Source: Pseudomonas sp. TH15 (lineage in GTDB: Bacteria; Pseudomonadota; Gammaproteobacteria; Pseudomonadales; Pseudomonadaceae). Taken from it: a stretch of DNA of 64,000 nt. The translations under genes and the position numbers were made by a program. Location of the stretch: assembly GCF_016651105.1 (NCBI RefSeq), contig NZ_JAEKEL010000001.1, positions 3,028,001 through 3,092,000 on the forward strand. Direction: 5' to 3'. Shown here one piece after another: positions 9,106 through 16,431 of the stretch. How positions within the stretch are numbered: the first letter of the stretch is position 1; every line of letters starts with the position of its first letter. The notes under the pieces are model-generated. The model was not told the DNA's origin. It did no database searches and saw only the letters and a program-made list of their open reading frames with translations.

Positions 9106-9828
9106 ATGTCGTTACGCATCTGCATTCTGGAAACCGACATCCTGCGTCCAGAACTGGTCGATCAATATCAGGGTTACGGGCAGATGTTCCAGCGCCTGTT
9201 TTCGCAGCAACCCATCGCTGCCGAGTTCACCGTCTACAACGTGATGCAGGGCGACTACCCCAGCGATGAGCTGACCTTCGACGCCTACCTGGTCACCGGC
9301 AGCAAGGCTGATTCCTTCGGCACCGACCCGTGGATTGAAACCCTCAAGACTTACTTGCTGACTCGCTATGAGCGCGGCGACAAACTGCTGGGCGTGTGCT
9401 TCGGCCATCAACTGCTGGCGCTGCTGCTCGGCGGCAAGAGCGAGCGAGCGAGCCAGGGGTGGGGCGTTGGCATCCATAACTACAAACTCGCCGCGAAGGC
9501 GCCGTGGATGAGCCCGGTGATGGAAGAACTGACACTGCTGATCAGCCACCAGGATCAAGTCACGGTGCTGCCGGAAAACGCCACGGTGATTGCCTCGAGC
9601 GATTTCTGCCCGTTTGCCGCGTATCACATCAACGATCAGGTGCTGTGCTTCCAGGGGCATCCGGAGTTCATTCACGACTACTCACGGGCGTTGCTGGAGA
9701 TTCGCCAGCAGCATTTGGGTGAGCAGGTTTATTCCAAGGGTGTGGCGAGCCTTGAGCATGCGCATCATGGCGCTACGGTTGCGGAGTGGATGATGCGGTT
9801 TGTGGCGCATAAGCCTGAGACGGTTTGA
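9106..9828 (+). CDS. type 1 glutamine amidotransferase family protein
   Basis: This 240-residue class I glutamine amidotransferase-like protein has the nucleophile Cys98 in GVCFGHQLLA and the histidine of the triad in QGHPEF. Stand-alone members hydrolyse the amide of glutamine or of gamma-glutamyl compounds. No synthase domain is attached and no partner lies beside it, so the acceptor is unknown. The ATG at 9106 is preferred because MSLRICILET begins the domain. An upstream in-frame ATG at 9040 adds residues unlike the family. A REP inverted repeat follows the gene. Confidence 0.85.
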   Translation: MSLRICILETDILRPELVDQYQGYGQMFQRLFSQQPIAAEFTVYNVMQGDYPSDELTFDAYLVTGSKADSFGTDPWIETLKTYLLTRYERGDKLLGVCFGHQLLALLLGGKSERASQGWGVGIHNYKLAAKAPWMSPVMEELTLLISHQDQVTVLPENATVIASSDFCPFAAYHINDQVLCFQGHPEFIHDYSRALLEIRQQHLGEQVYSKGVASLEHAHHGATVAEWMMRFVAHKPETV

Positions 9829-9838
9829 GGCTAAAAGC

Positions 9839-9902
9839 TTCGCGGGCAAGCCTCGCTCCTACGGATCACGCTGACCAGTAGGAGCGAGGCTTGCCCGCGA
9901 AT
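9839..9902. repeat. REP inverted repeat (GCGGGCAAGCCTCGCTCC type)
   Basis: The arms TTCGCGGGCAAGCCTCGCTC and its complement form a near-perfect hairpin between two convergent genes. It may also stop transcription from both sides. Confidence 0.88.
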
Positions 9903-9924
9903 CGCACAGACGACTCGGTCTTGA

Positions 9925-10896
9925 CTACAACCACCCGGACTTCTTGAAACTCGCCCACAAAGCCACGCAACCCACGGTGATGAAACTCAGCACCGCGAAA
10001 TACCCGTAATGCCAACTCAATTCCGGCATGTTCTGAAAGTTCATCCCATAAATCCCGGCCACCGCCGTCGGAAACGCCAGAATTGCTGCCCACGCCGCAA
10101 ACTTGCGCTGCACCACGCTTTGGCGTGCAGCCTCCAGCAACACCCCGACCTCAATCGTCTGGCTGGCGATATCCGCCAGGGTCGTCAGGTCTTCCATCTG
10201 CCGCGTGACGTGGATCTGCACATCACGGAAGTACGGCCGCATGTTCTTGTCGATAAACGGGAAGCTCAGCTTCTGCAGCTCTTCACCGATCTCCACCATT
10301 GGCGCCGCATATCGGCGCAAGCGCAGCACGTCGCGGCGCAGGCTGTGGAGATTCTGGATGTCACGCTCATTCAACGCGCTGCACAGCACGTTGCGCTCCA
10401 GCTCATCGATCTCGGCGTGAATCGCTTCGCCCACCGGCTGGTAGTTTTCGATGACAAAATCGAGGATCGCGTAGAGTACGAAATCTTCCCCGTGCTCCAA
10501 CAACAACGGACGCGCCTCACAGCGTTGGCGGACATGGGCGTAGGACGCCGAATGACCGTTGCGCGCGGTGATGATGTAACCCTTGCCGGCAAAGATGTGA
10601 GTCTCGATGAACTGCAAGACGCCGTTCTCTCGGATCGGCGAGTACGTGACAATAAACAGTGCATCACCGAAGGTTTCCAGCTTCGGTCGGCTGTGTTTTT
10701 CCAGGGCATCTTCGATGGCCAGTTCATGCAGGTTGAACTGGCGTTGCAGGTTGGTCAGCTCCTCGGCGTTGGGCTCTTCGAGGCCAATCCAGACAAAGTG
10801 GCCGGTCTTGGCCGCCCAGGCGGCGCCTTCGTCGAGAGTGATATTGGTGATTTTTTTACCGGCGCTGTAAACCGCAGCAGCAACAACTCTACCCAT
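9925..10896 (-). CDS. corA: CorA family magnesium/cobalt transporter
   Basis: The 323-residue protein has the CorA plan: a long cytosolic alpha/beta and helical funnel (about 1-260) and two C-terminal membrane helices. The selectivity motif Gly-Met-Asn (284-286, in YGMNF) is intact and directly followed by the acidic outer loop, as expected for an Mg2+ channel. It forms a homopentamer in known members. It is a single gene, convergent with the amidotransferase gene. A second, more diverged CorA-fold protein occurs at 50520-51515, so this copy is the likelier magnesium importer. Confidence 0.93.
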   Translation of the reverse strand: MGRVVAAAVYSAGKKITNITLDEGAAWAAKTGHFVWIGLEEPNAEELTNLQRQFNLHELAIEDALEKHSRPKLETFGDALFIVTYSPIRENGVLQFIETHIFAGKGYIITARNGHSASYAHVRQRCEARPLLLEHGEDFVLYAILDFVIENYQPVGEAIHAEIDELERNVLCSALNERDIQNLHSLRRDVLRLRRYAAPMVEIGEELQKLSFPFIDKNMRPYFRDVQIHVTRQMEDLTTLADIASQTIEVGVLLEAARQSVVQRKFAAWAAILAFPTAVAGIYGMNFQNMPELSWHYGYFAVLSFITVGCVALWASFKKSGWL

Positions 10897-11012
10897 GATG
10901 GTGGTTCACTTCTTATTAGCAGATGGCAGTGGCAGGCAGCGATCAGCTTAGCCTTGTCTGCTGCTTGAGAGTCAGTGAAATCTTAAGAGTTCGCTGGCAC
11001 GAGGTCGCAGGC

Positions 11013-11040
11013 AAAAGAAAACCCGCACAGGGCGGGTTTC
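11013..11040 (-). terminator. intrinsic terminator of the PlsC-type gene
   Basis: Read leftwards, an AAACCCGC/GCGGGTTT stem is followed by TTTTCTTTT, directly after the acyltransferase stop codon. Confidence 0.88.
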
Positions 11041-11042
11041 GT

Positions 11043-11765
11043 TTAAGCGGCTTGCAGTTGTCGATCCATCGAGGCGATGCATTCGCGCATCTGTTCTCGG
11101 CATTGGGCGATCAGCAGAGGCATGTCGTCCATGCTTAACCCTGCGGTCGGAATCGCCGGCAGCGAACGAATCAGAATTTTCCCACTGCTCCAGCGGTTCA
11201 ATCGCATGTGTTTGACGTAACTGCTGACACACACCGGTACGATCGGCACCCCGGCCGCAATCGCCATCTGGAACGCGCCTTTCTTGAACGGCAGCAACTC
11301 TTCGCCGAGGTTACGCGTGCCTTCCGGGAACACCCAGATCGAGGTGTCTTCATGCTGCAAGGTGTGCGTGGTGGTCAGCATCGACTGGCGCGCCTTGTGC
11401 GCATTGCCGCGGTCGATCAACACATTACCCGCCAGCCAGAACAACTGACCGAACAGCGGCACCCACTTCAGGCTCTTCTTGCCGATGCACACGGTGCGGT
11501 GGGGCACGACGTTGCCGAACACAAACAGATCGTAGTTGGACTGGTGATTGGCGATGATCACGCAGCTCTCGGGTTTGTCCATCAACGGCCCGACATCGGT
11601 CTTCACCCGCAGACGCAAAATACACATCGCCGGCCAGGCATACAGGCGCGCGCATAAACGGCTGTTGTCCGGGTTGAACGGTCGGCACAGACCGAGGATC
11701 ACCCCCGCCACACCGGCCAGAATAAAGTGCAGGCCCATCAATAACATACGAAACACAAACAGCAT
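11043..11765 (-). CDS. 1-acyl-sn-glycerol-3-phosphate acyltransferase (PlsC family)
   Basis: The 240-residue membrane-associated acyltransferase has the catalytic block NHQSNYD (His74, Asp79) and the substrate-binding block FPEGTR (146-151). It should transfer an acyl chain to lysophosphatidic acid in phospholipid synthesis. The N-terminal 30 residues are hydrophobic and likely anchor it to the inner membrane. It is a monocistronic unit ending in a strong terminator. Pseudomonads carry several PlsC paralogues, so this may not be the main housekeeping copy. Confidence 0.9.
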   Translation of the reverse strand: MLFVFRMLLMGLHFILAGVAGVILGLCRPFNPDNSRLCARLYAWPAMCILRLRVKTDVGPLMDKPESCVIIANHQSNYDLFVFGNVVPHRTVCIGKKSLKWVPLFGQLFWLAGNVLIDRGNAHKARQSMLTTTHTLQHEDTSIWVFPEGTRNLGEELLPFKKGAFQMAIAAGVPIVPVCVSSYVKHMRLNRWSSGKILIRSLPAIPTAGLSMDDMPLLIAQCREQMRECIASMDRQLQAA

Positions 11766-11929
11766 TTACAGGCCCCACCGGGACAAAAGGTGGCGCAGTG
11801 TACGGATGTGCACTGTTTTCGGCAATTGCCGCTATAGAGGCGGGAGATAGGCGATGTTTAAGCGCATGTTTCCGACTTGAGTGTCAGACACGGCCTAGAG
11901 CGGTTGCAGGCTTTTCAACAGAGCACGTA

Positions 11930-11963
11930 CGAAAAGCCCGACACGAGGGCCGGGCTTTTCGTT
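11930..11963 (-). terminator. intrinsic terminator of the crotonase gene
   Basis: The GAAAAGCCCG/CGGGCTTTTC palindrome lies 16 bases past the crotonase stop, with T residues on the leftward transcript. Confidence 0.85.
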
Positions 11964-11978
11964 GTAGCGGGCCGGAGC

Positions 11979-12668
11979 TTAGCCCAAGTGTTCCTGATCC
12001 TGGATGATCGCGTTGTCCAGCGTCTCCAGCAGCGCTTGGCGCACTTTCAGCTTGGTGTTCTTGTGCGCGGTCATGTTGATCTTCTTCAACTGACGCGCCG
12101 CGGCCAGTGCTGCACCTTGCAGCTCCTCGGCCGAGACCACCACATCGAGGAAACCGGCCGCAATCGCGCTCTGCGGATTGAACATCTCGCCATTGATTAC
12201 CGAACGATGCAGCGCCGCGTTGCTCAGGCGATCACGCGCCAGTTCGATCCCGGCGTGGTGCATGGTCATACCGATCTGCACTTCATTCAGACCAATGCTG
12301 AACGGACCGTCGACACCAATGCGGTAATCCGCCGACAACAACAGGAATGCACCCTTGGCCACCGCATGCCCAGGGCACGCCACGATCACCGGGAACGGGT
12401 GCGACAACAAGCGGCGGGCCAGTGTCGAACCAGCCGTCACCAGCGCCACGGCTTCTTTAGGCCCGGCCGTCATCACCTTCAAGTCATAACCGCCCGACAG
12501 AATCCCCGGCGTACCGGTAATGATCACCACCGCACGATCAGTCACCGCCTGATCCAGCGCAGCATTAAACGCCGCAATCACGTCCGGGGAAATGGCGTTT
12601 ACCTTGCCATTGCTCAACGTCAGGGTCGCGATACCGTCTTCGAGGTTGTAGGAAACTAACTCACTCAT
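11979..12668 (-). CDS. crotonase / enoyl-CoA hydratase family protein
   Basis: The 229-residue protein is a single crotonase domain with the oxyanion segment LSGGYDLKV and the AKGAFLLLSADYRIG block. It probably acts on an acyl-CoA (hydratase or isomerase type), but the glutamate pair typical of enoyl-CoA hydratases is not clear, so the exact reaction is open. The ATG at 12666-12668 (MSELVSYNLE) is chosen over the upstream start at 12710 because AAGGA precedes it at normal spacing. It is a single gene, ended by an intrinsic terminator. Confidence 0.85.
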   Translation of the reverse strand: MSELVSYNLEDGIATLTLSNGKVNAISPDVIAAFNAALDQAVTDRAVVIITGTPGILSGGYDLKVMTAGPKEAVALVTAGSTLARRLLSHPFPVIVACPGHAVAKGAFLLLSADYRIGVDGPFSIGLNEVQIGMTMHHAGIELARDRLSNAALHRSVINGEMFNPQSAIAAGFLDVVVSAEELQGAALAAARQLKKINMTAHKNTKLKVRQALLETLDNAIIQDQEHLG

Positions 12669-12976
12669 GACGCTATTCCTTGTATGAAAGTTGAGGCAGA
12701 CGTTACCCACCGCCGTAGGCCAGGTAAAGCGCCGTGACTGACCCGCCAGTCACCCTTTTCCCGTCGGACAAGCGTAGCCGGCCGCACTGGCCGTGCATTC
12801 CCCTCTATATAGAAGAGGGCACGACGCCGGAGATTGGCAGGTTTGCCATGGCCCGGAACCCGCCGGAACGACTAAATCGCTAAGCGCATGAAAATTCTGA
12901 AAAAAATATTTGCCATCGGAAAAGCTTTCGACTACATTAGCGCGCCTCGACAGACAGAACTTGTTTGAAGAGATAC
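12669..12976. other. intergenic region between crotonase gene and tRNA-Ser
   Basis: These 308 bases contain no gene that could be supported. They hold the leftward crotonase promoter region, a short inverted repeat (TGACTG/CAGTCA near 12737-12755) and, at the right end, a promoter for the tRNA. Confidence 0.55.
12910..12938 (+). promoter_or_regulatory. sigma-70 promoter of tRNA-Ser
   Basis: TTGCCA (12910-12915) and TACATT (12933-12938) are separated by 17 bases. A GC-rich discriminator (AGCGCGCC) follows, as is typical of stable RNA promoters under stringent control. The tRNA begins 38 bases after the -10 element. Confidence 0.7.
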
Positions 12977-13066
12977 GGTGAAGTGTCCGAGTGGCTTAAG
13001 GAGCACGCCTGGAAAGTGTGTATACAAGAAATTGTATCGAGAGTTCGAATCTCTCCTTCACCGCCA
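12977..13066 (+). tRNA. tRNA-Ser (anticodon GGA)
   Basis: The 90-base gene has the acceptor stem GGTGAAG/CTTCACC, a long variable arm (ATACAAGAAATTGTAT) as in class II tRNAs, the anticodon GGA in CTGGAAA, the TTCGAAT loop and an encoded CCA. It reads serine codons UCC and UCU. It has its own promoter and a downstream terminator. No integrase or repeated 3' end was found in the following accessory region. Confidence 0.96.
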
Positions 13067-13077
13067 CATTAAGTAAA

Positions 13078-13124
13078 CACAAACCCCTGATTTTCCTAGA
13101 GAAAGTCGGGGGTTTGTGGTTTTT
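13078..13124 (+). terminator. intrinsic terminator after tRNA-Ser
   Basis: The stem ACAAACCCC(TGA)/(TC)GGGGTTTGT, followed by GGTTTTT, lies 12 bases after the tRNA. Confidence 0.85.
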
Positions 13125-13285
13125 GGCGTCTGGAAAAATATTCTGTGTGGCACGAGCAGGGCTGGAATACCGGTTGTGTTTGTTTGAGTCCTTGATGGCA
13201 CCCAGGCTATGAACCAATGTCAGGTCCGCGGATCAGGAGGTGGTCGTCTTCTAAGGATCAACGCCGTCGTTTAATGGAGTAAGTG

Positions 13286-13900
13286 ATGTTGTTAAAGCGA
13301 ACTGTTCATTTGGCTTTTTTGTGCATGAGTCTTTTCGTGCAAGCACAGGCTCAGCCCGAAGTTAAATCGAAGACTTACGATGCTTATGAGTTTGAAGGGC
13401 TCGTCGTGCCAGGTACAACGGCGGATGCGAAAAGAACGGGGTTCACAAATTGCGCTTTCAAAACCTATTCAGGGTACGTCTGTTCGCGTGAGGTTCCCGG
13501 TACGGTATACGGCATTGCTCTGGGTAGTGCATCAGTCACGCTCAATGGTGATGCAAATTTTTCCATTGGAGGCAGCCACACTGACTGGGATAAGTTGGGT
13601 GAGGTGCCCGTTGAAAAACTTACATATGGTTCCATTGTTTTGCGGCCTGCCGGCAAGGATAGCAACGCATTTTTAGAAGCGCTGCAGCAGGCAGGGTGGA
13701 TCGAGTTGTTTCGTAGTGGGACTGTTTACTATAAGCGTGGGGCGAATGCGAAACTTACTACAGATCGTAACGGCATTACGATACATCCGGTCACGACAAA
13801 AGAGGTGGATGACAATCTGGATCAGTTCGAGCAGAAAAATCGCGAGCGCGAACAAATAGAAGATAGTGAAAGAAAGATAAAGGATTTTATGAAGTCATAG
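13286..13900 (+). CDS. secreted protein of unknown function
   Basis: The 204-residue precursor has a signal peptide (hydrophobic residues about 6-21, cleavage after AQAQA). The central part is mainly polar beta and the C-terminal 45 residues are highly charged and helical (DDNLDQFEQKNREREQIEDS). No family is recognised. The ATG at 13286 is preceded by GGAGTAAG, whereas the adjacent GTG at 13283 is worse placed. Codon use is clearly more AT-rich than in the flanking core genes. Its position after a tRNA gene suggests horizontally acquired or strain-variable DNA. Confidence 0.75.
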   Translation: MLLKRTVHLAFLCMSLFVQAQAQPEVKSKTYDAYEFEGLVVPGTTADAKRTGFTNCAFKTYSGYVCSREVPGTVYGIALGSASVTLNGDANFSIGGSHTDWDKLGEVPVEKLTYGSIVLRPAGKDSNAFLEALQQAGWIELFRSGTVYYKRGANAKLTTDRNGITIHPVTTKEVDDNLDQFEQKNREREQIEDSERKIKDFMKS

Positions 13901-13981
13901 CACCTATGGTGTCAGCAATCTCCGCAGCTTTTCAGTTGGCTTTACAATCGCATTTTTAATGACCCGTAAAAGGACGACTCC

Positions 13982-14302
13982 ATGATCACCACCACAACCC
14001 ACACCATCGAAGGCCGCCAAATCACCGCCTACCTGGACATTGTCAGCGCCGAGTCGGTGCAGGGCGTCAACGTTATCCGCGACATGTTCGCCGGGATGCG
14101 GGATTTTTTTGGGGGGCGCTCTCAGACGCTGGAGCGAGCATTGAAAGAGGCGCGTATTCAGGCGACCGACGAGATCAAGGAGCGCGCTCAGGCGTTGCAG
14201 GCAGATGCGGTGGTGGGGCTCGATTTCGAGATCAGCATGCCGGCGGGCAAGGGCGGGATGGTGGTGGTGTTTGTGACCGGGACGGCGGTCAAGTTGCGCT
14301 GA
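13982..14302 (+). CDS. YbjQ/UPF0145 family protein
   Basis: The 106-residue protein shows the YbjQ pattern: an N-terminal strand, the IVSAESVQGVNVIRDMFAGMRDFFGGRS block, a long helix and an ADAVVGLDFEIS strand. The family forms pentamers and its function is unproven; a metal-binding role has been proposed. The ATG follows AAAGGACG at good spacing. It is a single gene following the unknown secreted protein. Confidence 0.88.
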   Translation: MITTTTHTIEGRQITAYLDIVSAESVQGVNVIRDMFAGMRDFFGGRSQTLERALKEARIQATDEIKERAQALQADAVVGLDFEISMPAGKGGMVVVFVTGTAVKLR

Positions 14303-14321
14303 GTTTCGGCTATCAGGCATG

Positions 14322-14352
14322 TGAGCCCATCCCGATAACGGACGGGCTCTGT
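14322..14352 (+). terminator. hairpin after ybjQ-like gene
   Basis: The imperfect stem AGCCCATCCCG/CGGACGGGCT follows the stop by about 20 bases. It lacks a clear T-run, so its strength is uncertain. Confidence 0.45.
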
Positions 14353-14534
14353 ATGCACGCGATCAGCCTTGGGGCTTGTGTGACGTTTAGTTTTCGTAGG
14401 CCATTCGTCGGGCGTCAGACGATCTGAATCACAAGTCCAGTAATGACCGGCTAGTCTCACAAGCCTTGGTGGTCGATATTTTTCAGGCAAAAAGGGCTTG
14501 CCGGTATTGACCCTGTTTTGAAAGGGGCGAAGAA

Positions 14535-14720
14535 ATGGCTGATCCGTATATCGAAGACGACGGGGCTGAGTTTCCAATCAACAATTGTGTGCAGTGTGGC
14601 CAGACCGAGTACGTGGCTGGCTTTGGCGAGGATCAGGTCGAGACGGACAAGATCAAATCGACGGCCCCTCGAGGGCCGAAATCGAAATTTCTGCCCAAGC
14701 TCGCTCGAGCCAGAAAATAA
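14535..14720 (+). CDS. small protein of unknown function with a CxxC pair
   Basis: The 61-residue hydrophilic protein has one Cys-x-x-Cys pair (NCVQCG, residues 17-21), an acidic first third and a basic end (PKSKFLPKLARARK). One CxxC is too little for a mononuclear zinc site unless it forms a dimer. It has a ribosome binding site (AAAGGGGCGAAG) and its own terminator directly downstream, which supports a real gene. No family is recognised. Confidence 0.6.
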   Translation: MADPYIEDDGAEFPINNCVQCGQTEYVAGFGEDQVETDKIKSTAPRGPKSKFLPKLARARK

Positions 14721-14732
14721 GCTTTCAATGAA

Positions 14733-14760
14733 CAACCCCGTCAATGAACGGGGTTTTTTA
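14733..14760 (+). terminator. intrinsic terminator of the 61-residue protein gene
   Basis: AACCCCG/CGGGGTT stem followed by a run of six T residues, 13 bases past the stop codon. Confidence 0.88.
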
Positions 14761-14774
14761 TGCTCAATAGGGTT

Positions 14775-14905
14775 GCATGGAAATGTCCTACAGTCGGTTG
14801 CGCGGGCGCAGTTCTTTTCACAAACTTTTCACGTCAGCCAAAGTAGGGTGAAGCCATCCGTTAGAAAGCAATACTCCAGCCCGTCTCCCCAGCGGGCTTT
14901 TTTTT
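14775..14905 (+). ncRNA. possible small RNA ended by an orphan terminator
   Basis: A good intrinsic terminator (AGCCCG 14878-14883, CGGGCT 14893-14898, eight T residues) is not preceded by a coding gene. The last terminator lies 118 bases before it. The interval could therefore be a short transcript. No promoter or known RNA family was recognised, and the 5' boundary given is only a guess. Confidence 0.3.
14878..14905 (+). terminator. orphan intrinsic terminator
   Basis: AGCCCG/CGGGCT stem with eight T residues, not immediately downstream of any gene. Confidence 0.8.
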
Positions 14906-15046
14906 GCCTGCGATAAAACCTTTTCCATAAACGTGGTCCAACCGACGCCCACAGCGATGTCGAGCTCATTTGTGTCTGGACTTTGCCATCTCTAAAGCAT
15001 TCAATCTCGGCCCTTTCGTTCTCCCCCTTTTTTTGAGGTTTTCGTC

Positions 15047-15418
15047 ATGCGTTTAACACTGCCCGCCCTGGTTCTGGGGCTTCTGGTTACTCAAGGTGCG
15101 ATGGCTGCCGGTCAAGGTACTGCCGCGCTCGGTGGTGGTCTGGGTGGCGCGCTGGGTAATGTGGTCGGTCAGAAAATGGGCGGCAGCACCGGCGCAGCGA
15201 TTGGTGCTGGCGTAGCGGGCGCAGCAGGCAGTGCCATCGCGGCACCGAAAGGCAGCCGTACCAAAGCAGCCATTGGCGGTGGCGTCGGCGCGGCTGGCGG
15301 TTCGGTTATCGGCAACAGTCTGGGCGGCAAGACCGGTGCAACCATCGGAGCTGGCCTGGGCGGCGCAGCGGGCGGCGCGGTAGGTACCAACCTGTCGAAA
15401 GGTCACAAGCGTCACTGA
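15047..15418 (+). CDS. glycine-zipper exported protein, copy 1
   Basis: The 123-residue precursor has a signal peptide (MRLTLPALVLGLLVTQGAMA) and then an almost pure Gly/Ala region with glycine-zipper repeats (GSTGAAIGAGVAGAAG, GKTGATIGAGLGGAAG). A short basic tail ends GHKRH. Such sequences form packed helical hairpins in membranes or the periplasm. The protein itself repeats a unit of about 48 residues (residues about 25-70 and 73-117). A near-identical second gene follows, each with its own terminator. The ATG is preceded by TTGAGG. No function is established. Confidence 0.8.
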   Translation: MRLTLPALVLGLLVTQGAMAAGQGTAALGGGLGGALGNVVGQKMGGSTGAAIGAGVAGAAGSAIAAPKGSRTKAAIGGGVGAAGGSVIGNSLGGKTGATIGAGLGGAAGGAVGTNLSKGHKRH

Positions 15419-15435
15419 TCCTGATTGGTCAGCGC

Positions 15436-15465
15436 AAAAAGCCCGGCTTGATGCCGGGCTTTTTC
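15436..15465 (+). terminator. intrinsic terminator of glycine-zipper gene 1
   Basis: AAAAAGCCCGGC/GCCGGGCTTTTT stem with T-run just after the stop. Confidence 0.9.
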
Positions 15466-15556
15466 GTTTGTGAACGAATCTCCCCGCATGAGCCTCCAAT
15501 CTCATATAGGCCCTTGCCTGGGCGGACTGTCCCGATTCGGGAATTGTGAGGTTCAT

Positions 15557-15976
15557 ATGCGATTGTCATTATCTGCACTGTTTTTCGGATTGCTGGTGGC
15601 GCAAGGCGCGATGGCGGCCGGTGATGGTTCGGCAGCTGTGGGCGGCGGACTCGGTGGGGTACTGGGCAACGTGGTCGGCGGGCAACTCGGCGGTAGCACC
15701 GGTGCGGCGGTCGGCGCCGGCGTGGGTGGCGCGGCCGGCGGTGCGGTCGGGGCGAATAAACGCAACCGTACAGAAGCCGCTATTGGCGGAGGCCTCGGCG
15801 CCGCGGGTGGCTCAGTGGTCGGTAATAGCCTCGGCGGATCAACCGGTTCGGCCGTCGGCGCAGGATTGGGTGGCGCGGCGGGTGGCGCGGTCGGCAACAA
15901 CCTGGGCGGCGATGGCGGGTCTCACTCGGGTGGCGGTCACAAACATAAGAACAAACATAAGAACCGGCATCATTAA
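15557..15976 (+). CDS. glycine-zipper exported protein, copy 2
   Basis: The 139-residue precursor is a paralogue of the upstream gene, with a matching signal peptide (ending VAQGAMAAG) and the same two Gly/Ala zipper modules separated by a basic linker (KRNRTEAA). Its tail is longer and histidine/lysine-rich (HSGGGHKHKNKHKNRHH), which could bind metal or nucleic acid. The ATG at 15557 follows GTGAGG; the in-frame ATG at 15470 lies in the upstream terminator region and lacks a signal peptide. The tandem arrangement shows a recent duplication. Confidence 0.82.
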   Translation: MRLSLSALFFGLLVAQGAMAAGDGSAAVGGGLGGVLGNVVGGQLGGSTGAAVGAGVGGAAGGAVGANKRNRTEAAIGGGLGAAGGSVVGNSLGGSTGSAVGAGLGGAAGGAVGNNLGGDGGSHSGGGHKHKNKHKNRHH

Positions 15977-15990
15977 TGGCAGACGCAACA

Positions 15991-16015
15991 AACCCGGCTT
16001 CGCGCCGGGTTTTTC
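15991..16015 (+). terminator. intrinsic terminator of glycine-zipper gene 2
   Basis: AACCCGGC/GCCGGGTT stem followed by TTTTCG, 15 bases after the stop. Confidence 0.88.
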
Positions 16016-16096
16016 GTATTTGCTGGTCAGACGCTGGAACGATTGGCAGCAGGGCTTTTCGAACGTCATACACTTACCTAATTGATGAGGTTCGCC

Positions 16097-16264
16097 ATGA
16101 CTCCCGAAACCGAAGGCAAGGAAGAGAAAGGTCCGAGTGGGCTGCCGTTTATCAATGATCCGGGGAACGAGGATCCGGGGTCGCTGATGGATGACGCGAC
16201 GGTGCCGTTGAATGATTCTGATGAAGCGGATATGGAGTATGAGGAGGATGAGGGGGAGCAGTGA
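16097..16264 (+). CDS. small acidic protein
   Basis: The 55-residue protein is very acidic (DDATVPLNDSDEADMEYEEDEGEQ at the C-terminus) with a Pro/Gly-rich first half and is probably unstructured. GATGAGG precedes the ATG by seven bases, which supports translation. Similar short acidic proteins are common in Pseudomonas and some carry misleading kinase/phosphatase names; no catalytic motif is present here. A terminator hairpin follows. Confidence 0.65.
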   Translation: MTPETEGKEEKGPSGLPFINDPGNEDPGSLMDDATVPLNDSDEADMEYEEDEGEQ

Positions 16265-16307
16265 GGGATTTTGGGAATTGAGCCCGATACGCATTTTTTA
16301 AACGTTC

Positions 16308-16332
16308 AGGGCCTATGCTCATAGGCCCTTTG
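16308..16332. terminator. hairpin terminator between convergent genes
   Basis: AGGGCCTATG/CATAGGCCCT stem with a weak T-rich tail, between the small acidic protein gene and the leftward Rhs/immunity unit. Confidence 0.6.
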
Positions 16333-16431
16333 AGTTGGAACAGTTTGCTACTGCTGGTTACGGTTGATAAGTAGGTCAATTAGGAGGTCGAAAGATAGTC
16401 GAAAAAATATTTTATTATTGTAAGGCCTTGT

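Larger units (their letters stand above)
14721..15046. other. intergenic region with two terminators and a possible small RNA
   Basis: These 326 bases lack a supported coding frame. They hold the terminator of the 61-residue protein gene and a second, gene-less terminator (14878-14905). The right end contains the leader of the first glycine-zipper gene, with TTTTTTTGAGG before its ATG. Confidence 0.5.

Noticed and set aside
12996..13217. Short frames over tRNA-Ser on both strands
   Set aside because: They overlap a complete tRNA and its terminator and have no ribosome binding sites.
15100..15950. Periodic repeats as a possible CRISPR array
   Set aside because: The periodicity is in frame and encodes Gly/Ala zipper modules in two proteins with signal peptides; repeats are not identical and there are no unique spacers.
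12977..16431. Genomic island integrated at tRNA-Ser
   Set aside because: No integrase gene and no second copy of the tRNA 3' end were found, so only a variable region is proposed.
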